This document shows, piece by piece, positions 60,229 through 64,000 of a stretch of 64,000 nucleotides of DNA. Origin of the DNA: Pseudobutyrivibrio xylanivorans (lineage in GTDB: Bacteria > Bacillota > Clostridia > Lachnospirales > Lachnospiraceae). A program made the translations under genes and the position numbers. The notes beneath the pieces are model-generated. The model saw only the letters and a list, made by a program, of their open reading frames with translations. It searched no databases and was not told the DNA's origin. Position 1 is the first letter of the stretch. The number at the start of each line of letters is the position of its first letter. The stretch lies in assembly GCF_008935055.1 (NCBI RefSeq), contig NZ_CP043028.1, forward strand, positions 571,501 through 635,500. Reading direction: 5' to 3'.

Positions 60229-61036
60229 GTCGTCTCCTCTGTCTGTGTGTTTCGTACATTAATATGCTGGCAGCCACCGATGCATTTAGCGACTCAAGCT
60301 TTCCCTCCATAGGAATTCGTAAATACGAACTAGCATGATCTGCAATCTCATCTGTAAGTCCATTACCCTCGTTTCCAATCATGAAGGCTGTAGGGCCAGT
60401 GTAGTCGAAGCTATCGTGGAACTTCTCGCCCCTCAGGTGAGCTGCATAAACTGAAACACCAAACTGTGACTTCAGCTGCTCAATTGTCTCACCCAAATCA
60501 GCTACCACAATATGAGGCATTCTGAAAATGCTTCCCATGGTAGAGCGAACCACCTTTGGAGAATAAATATCCACTGTGGTACCATTCATAATGATTCCAG
60601 TAGCTCCAGCACCCTCAGCGGTACGGACAATAGTACCCATATTACCAGGGTCCTGTAAAGATTCCAAAATCACAATGTGCGCAGGCTTTCCTGTGCCCTC
60701 TCCCAGCACATCTGAAAGAGTAAAATCCTGCATTTTTACCAACGCAAGAACTCCCTGAGGTGTGACTGTATCACTCATGGAATTAAAGACAGACTTCGCC
60801 ACCTCTTCGATGACAATAGAAGGAGCCTTTGCCTTTATATCCTCCACAAAAGCGGCTCCCTCTGCCGAATCTGCAAAACCCTCTACGTAATAAACAGCAT
60901 GAAGAAGCTCTGCAGGCACCTCTGCCACAGCGCGAATTCCCTCAACCACAAAAAGCCTTTGAGCTTTACGCTCTCTGGCTTTTTTGTTAAGTGCTATTAT
61001 GTTTTTGATTTGATTATTCTGTGTACTTGTAATCAT
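60212..61036 (-). CDS. SpoU/TrmH-family RNA methyltransferase
   Basis: A 274-residue 2'-O-ribose methyltransferase for rRNA or tRNA. The N-terminal substrate-binding domain (KARERKAQRLFVVEGIRAV) precedes the SPOUT knot domain with LESLQDPGNMGTIVRTAEG, FMIGNEGNGL and IPMEGKLESLNASVAASILM, which are SpoU motifs 1-3. It overlaps the end of pfkA by 23 bp. The exact RNA target is unknown. Confidence 0.93.
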   Translation of the reverse strand: MITSTQNNQIKNIIALNKKARERKAQRLFVVEGIRAVAEVPAELLHAVYYVEGFADSAEGAAFVEDIKAKAPSIVIEEVAKSVFNSMSDTVTPQGVLALVKMQDFTLSDVLGEGTGKPAHIVILESLQDPGNMGTIVRTAEGAGATGIIMNGTTVDIYSPKVVRSTMGSIFRMPHIVVADLGETIEQLKSQFGVSVYAAHLRGEKFHDSFDYTGPTAFMIGNEGNGLTDEIADHASSYLRIPMEGKLESLNASVAASILMYETHRQRRRHENMV

Positions 61037-62006
61037 TGTTCAACGAATTGCAAATCTGATACTGATACTCATCAACGTCCTTGTGCATAGCAAGTGCCTC
61101 ATCGATATCGAAATCAACGAACTCACCGTGACGGTAACCAACTACACGGTTTGTCTTGCCCTCGCAAAGAAGATCAACTGCCATAGCGCCCATTGTAGAA
61201 GCGTAAACACGGTCCTTACATGTTGGTGAACCACCACGCTGCATGTGACCAAGGATAGTAGCACGTGTCTCAATACCTGTAGCTGCCTCGATACGCTTAG
61301 CCATAGATGTTGAGTGGCCGATACCCTCTGCATTGATAATGATGTGGTGCTGCTTGCCCTTCTTACGTCCCTCGATGATGTGATTTACAAGCTTCTGCTC
61401 ATCGTAATCATATCTCTCTGGAAGGAGAACATCCTCTGCACCGTTTGCAATACCGCACCAAAGGGCGATGTAACCTGCTCCACGACCCATAACCTCGATG
61501 ATAGAGCAACGCTCGTGTGACGTAGATGTATCACGAACCTTATCGATAGCTTCCATAGCTGTATTTACAGCTGTATCGAAACCGATTGTGTACTCTGTAC
61601 AAGCGATATCAAGATCGATAGTACCTGGAAGACCGATTGTGTTGATTCCGAACTTAGAAATCTTCTGAGCTCCCTTGAAAGAACCGTCACCACCGATAAC
61701 AACAAGTCCATCGATACCTGCTTCTTTAGCCTTCATAGCTGCCTTCTCCTGGTATACAGGATCGAGCATCTCTAAACAACGTGCAGTCTGAAGAATAGTA
61801 CCACCACGCTGAATAGTCTCTGAAACACTATGTGCGTTCATATCTATAATCTCGCCAGAAAGAAGTCCAGCGTAACCTCTTCTGATACCTTTAACTGTCT
61901 TGCCTCTAGCGATAGCCTGACGAACAACAGCACGAATAGCTGCGTTCATACCAGGTGCATCACCACCTGAGGTAAGCACACCAATTGTCTTAACTTGATC
62001 TGCCAT
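61014..62006 (-). CDS. pfkA: 6-phosphofructokinase
   Basis: ATP-dependent phosphorylation of fructose-6-phosphate. The 330-residue enzyme has GVLTSGGDAPGMNAAIRAVV at the N-terminus, IGGDGSFKGA, the catalytic PGTIDLDIACTEYTIGFDTA region (with IDLD where the classical enzyme has IDND) and GHMQRGGSPT. The codon bias and TAGGAGG box suggest strong expression. It leads the overlapping pfkA-trmH-87aa-MATE chain. Confidence 0.96.
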   Translation of the reverse strand: MADQVKTIGVLTSGGDAPGMNAAIRAVVRQAIARGKTVKGIRRGYAGLLSGEIIDMNAHSVSETIQRGGTILQTARCLEMLDPVYQEKAAMKAKEAGIDGLVVIGGDGSFKGAQKISKFGINTIGLPGTIDLDIACTEYTIGFDTAVNTAMEAIDKVRDTSTSHERCSIIEVMGRGAGYIALWCGIANGAEDVLLPERYDYDEQKLVNHIIEGRKKGKQHHIIINAEGIGHSTSMAKRIEAATGIETRATILGHMQRGGSPTCKDRVYASTMGAMAVDLLCEGKTNRVVGYRHGEFVDFDIDEALAMHKDVDEYQYQICNSLNNDYKYTE

Positions 62007-62133
62007 TTAAAAATTCCTCCTAGATAATCCCTCTTCAAACAATCCGCATATATTTTAGCTTCTTTTGCAAACGTTTTCAATAAAAATAATAGAAAATACA
62101 TGGTTTATTTATATTTCTGGAGATAATCCCTTT

Positions 62134-64000
62134 CTACCATCTCTTGCTCTTTGCAAATTCAACCTTGCCCGCTACTGTTCGAACATTGTCATCTCCGAAT
62201 ACTTCCTTTAGAACTGCAAGATTCTCGGATGTCGCAGCGAGGCACCAGTTAGCTGGCATAACCTTGATTTCCTTTTCCTGCTTGAAATAGATAACAAGAA
62301 CGTCTTTTCCATCCATTTCCTTGATAATGCCTGCCAGCTTCTTTTCTGTTTCCTCATAGCCAGCCTTGCTTTCAAGCTGAATCCACACACGCTGCGGGCA
62401 ATCATCAAAACTCTTTATATCCTGACAGATAAGCTTTGCATCCTTATCTTCCTCAACCTGTACGCGGCCCTTAACAAAGACCTTATTGCCATCATTTATA
62501 AGGATACGTGCCTGCTCATAGGAATTCGGAAATACGATAACCTCTACCGAACCGGTGACATCCTCCAGTGTGATGAATGCCATTGCCTTGCCCTGCTTGG
62601 TGAACTTTGTGGTAACGCCCATAATCATTCCACCAATGACTACTTCGGTGTCATCCTGAACAGTAGGCTTTCCTGTTTCCTCATCCACGGCAAATTCACT
62701 GGCGTGGTTTGTGACATTTTTATTCATGACCTCCATGTATTCGCCTAGCGGATGACCGCTTACATAGACACCCATGAGTTCCTTTTCAAAGCCCAGCTTC
62801 ATTTCCTCGTCAAATTCTTCCACGACGGGCATTGAAATCTTCAAGTCCTCCTTCTGTTCATCACTTGCAAAGTCAAAGAGTGACATTTGACCTTCGATTT
62901 CGTTTTTCTTCCTATTATTAACTGAATCAAGAATCATCGGAAATACCATGCACTTCTGACGACGGTTCCCCTCTATAGTATCAAGTGCTCCAGCCTTAAT
63001 CAGGTTCTCGATTGTGCGCTTGTTGGCGTCGTATTTAACGATTCGATTTATGAAATCCTCTAGGTCACGGTATAAGCCATTTAATTTTCTATCCTGGATA
63101 ATACCAGCAATAGTGTTACTTCCAACAGACTTGATTGCTGACAGGCCATATCTAATCTTGCCATTATCAACGGCAAAATCTGCCTCTCCATAATTTACGT
63201 CAGGTGGCAGCAACTCGATTCCAGCTTCTCTGCAGGATGCTATATATTCCGCAATCTTCGTGCTGCTGTTAAGCACTGATGTCATAAGAGCAGCCATAAA
63301 TTCCAACGGATAATATTTTTTTAAATATGCTGTCTGTACGGCAACGTAAGAATAGGCTGCCGCATGGCTCTTATTAAATCCATACTCAGCGAAAGGCATC
63401 AATTGATCAAACAGCCAGTTTGCATCTTCCTCTGAAATGCCATTCTTATCAAAGCATCCCTGAACGAAGGTTGGTCGCTCAGCAGCCAGCTTGTCTCTTT
63501 TTTTCTTACTCATCATTCGTCTTACATTGTCAGCTCGCCCCATGGTATAACCGGCACAGGTAGTCATAATCTGCATAACCTGCTCCTGATAAACAGGGAA
63601 ACCATAAGTATCCTGTAAGACATCTCTAAGCAATGGGAATCGTTCGATGAATGGAGATTCCTTTCCTGTATTCTTACAATCAATAATATTAGGAATGAAA
63701 TCCATTGGACCTGGACGATAAACAGCATTTGCCAATATCAAATCTCCAATTTGAGTTGGATTAAGCTGCTTCAAAAGATTTTTCATTCCCGCAGACTCAA
63801 ACTGGAAGACGCCGTCAGTTTTTCCAGCCGCGAAGAGCTCCATTGCGCCCTTGTCATTGTAATCTATCTTGTGTAAATCTATTTTGATGCCGTGGTTTTT
63901 CTCCACCTGCTTAATGGTATCATTAATAACAGTAAGATTTCGAAGACCAAGGAAGTCCATCTTCAAAAGACCGATCTCTTCGATAACTTCCTTTTCGTAC
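62134..64000 (-). CDS. dnaE: DNA polymerase III alpha subunit, C-terminal part (runs off right edge)
   Basis: Replicative polymerase subunit. The visible about 620 residues begin within the palm (LLKMDFLGLRNLTVINDTIK), continue through fingers with GRADNVRRMMSKKKRD and FNKSHAAAYSYVAVQTAYLK, the helix-hairpin-helix region (AIKSVGSNTIAGIIQDRK), and an OB fold (EVVIGGMIMGVTTKFTKQGK) with a short tail. The family and subclass (DnaE1) are clear. No stop or frameshift inside. pfkA follows 127 bp downstream. Confidence 0.96.
   Translation of the reverse strand, partial: YEKEVIEEIGLLKMDFLGLRNLTVINDTIKQVEKNHGIKIDLHKIDYNDKGAMELFAAGKTDGVFQFESAGMKNLLKQLNPTQIGDLILANAVYRPGPMDFIPNIIDCKNTGKESPFIERFPLLRDVLQDTYGFPVYQEQVMQIMTTCAGYTMGRADNVRRMMSKKKRDKLAAERPTFVQGCFDKNGISEEDANWLFDQLMPFAEYGFNKSHAAAYSYVAVQTAYLKKYYPLEFMAALMTSVLNSSTKIAEYIASCREAGIELLPPDVNYGEADFAVDNGKIRYGLSAIKSVGSNTIAGIIQDRKLNGLYRDLEDFINRIVKYDANKRTIENLIKAGALDTIEGNRRQKCMVFPMILDSVNNRKKNEIEGQMSLFDFASDEQKEDLKISMPVVEEFDEEMKLGFEKELMGVYVSGHPLGEYMEVMNKNVTNHASEFAVDEETGKPTVQDDTEVVIGGMIMGVTTKFTKQGKAMAFITLEDVTGSVEVIVFPNSYEQARILINDGNKVFVKGRVQVEEDKDAKLICQDIKSFDDCPQRVWIQLESKAGYEETEKKLAGIIKEMDGKDVLVIYFKQEKEIKVMPANWCLAATSENLAVLKEVFGDDNVRTVAGKVEFAKSKRW

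Overview
The window looks like a chromosome segment of an anaerobic, plant-polysaccharide-degrading Lachnospiraceae bacterium of the Butyrivibrio/Pseudobutyrivibrio type. This is inferred from the AT-rich composition, AGGAGG-type ribosome binding sites, the hexuronate and galactan/arabinan enzymes, the [FeFe]-hydrogenase with its HydE/F/G maturases, and several families typical of rumen and gut Clostridia. No rRNA or species marker is present, so the genus is an inference.

Left part (1-16.6 kb), sugar breakdown: a minus-strand hexuronate operon (kdgA-uxuA-uxuB-uxaC, the last cut by the window edge) lies divergent from an AraC regulator. Next come a LacI regulator, a secreted multidomain GH53 galactanase and a cytoplasmic GH35 beta-galactosidase in one minus-strand run, a MATE exporter, and a fused carboxylesterase-GH43-CBM6 enzyme whose upstream region has been hit by an IS200-type element.

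Middle part (16.7-40.7 kb): a PqqD-like gene with an OPT peptide transporter; an SDR dehydrogenase; the hydE-hydG-hydF-hydA hydrogenase operon; two secreted, membrane-anchored surface proteins that share an unusual C-terminal acidic motif, next to a LytTR regulator and a divergent hybrid histidine kinase; a GH29 fucosidase; a small membrane redox operon with a divergent HxlR regulator; and an EAL protein.

41.3-52.2 kb is a roughly 10.9-kb integrative element in a tRNA-Leu(CAA) gene. A 23-bp copy of the tRNA 3' end marks the far boundary. Cargo: an Abi_2/HEPN-type defence gene, four consecutive genes for uncharacterised coiled-coil proteins without signal peptides, a GHKL kinase/LytTR regulator pair, and a ribbon-helix-helix MobC-like protein behind a palindrome-rich region. 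The tyrosine integrase is split by an IS110-family element. The non-coding end of that IS folds like a bridge RNA, and its first internal loop carries a 10-nt stretch exactly complementary to the interrupted target, so the record of its own targeting is preserved.

Right part (52.2-64 kb), housekeeping: lysA with a lytic transglycosylase, tRNA-Thr(GGT), RNase H, an M42 aminopeptidase, uppP, a small alarmone synthetase, and the overlapping chain pfkA-trmH-87-aa protein-MATE, then the C-terminal part of dnaE. Two RNA-like signals stand out. One is a three-copy structured element just after the stop codons of hydA, the M42 gene and the second MATE gene, with covarying stems and a 17-nt invariant strand. 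The other is a 182-nt multi-branched palindromic element between tRNA-Thr and RNase H.
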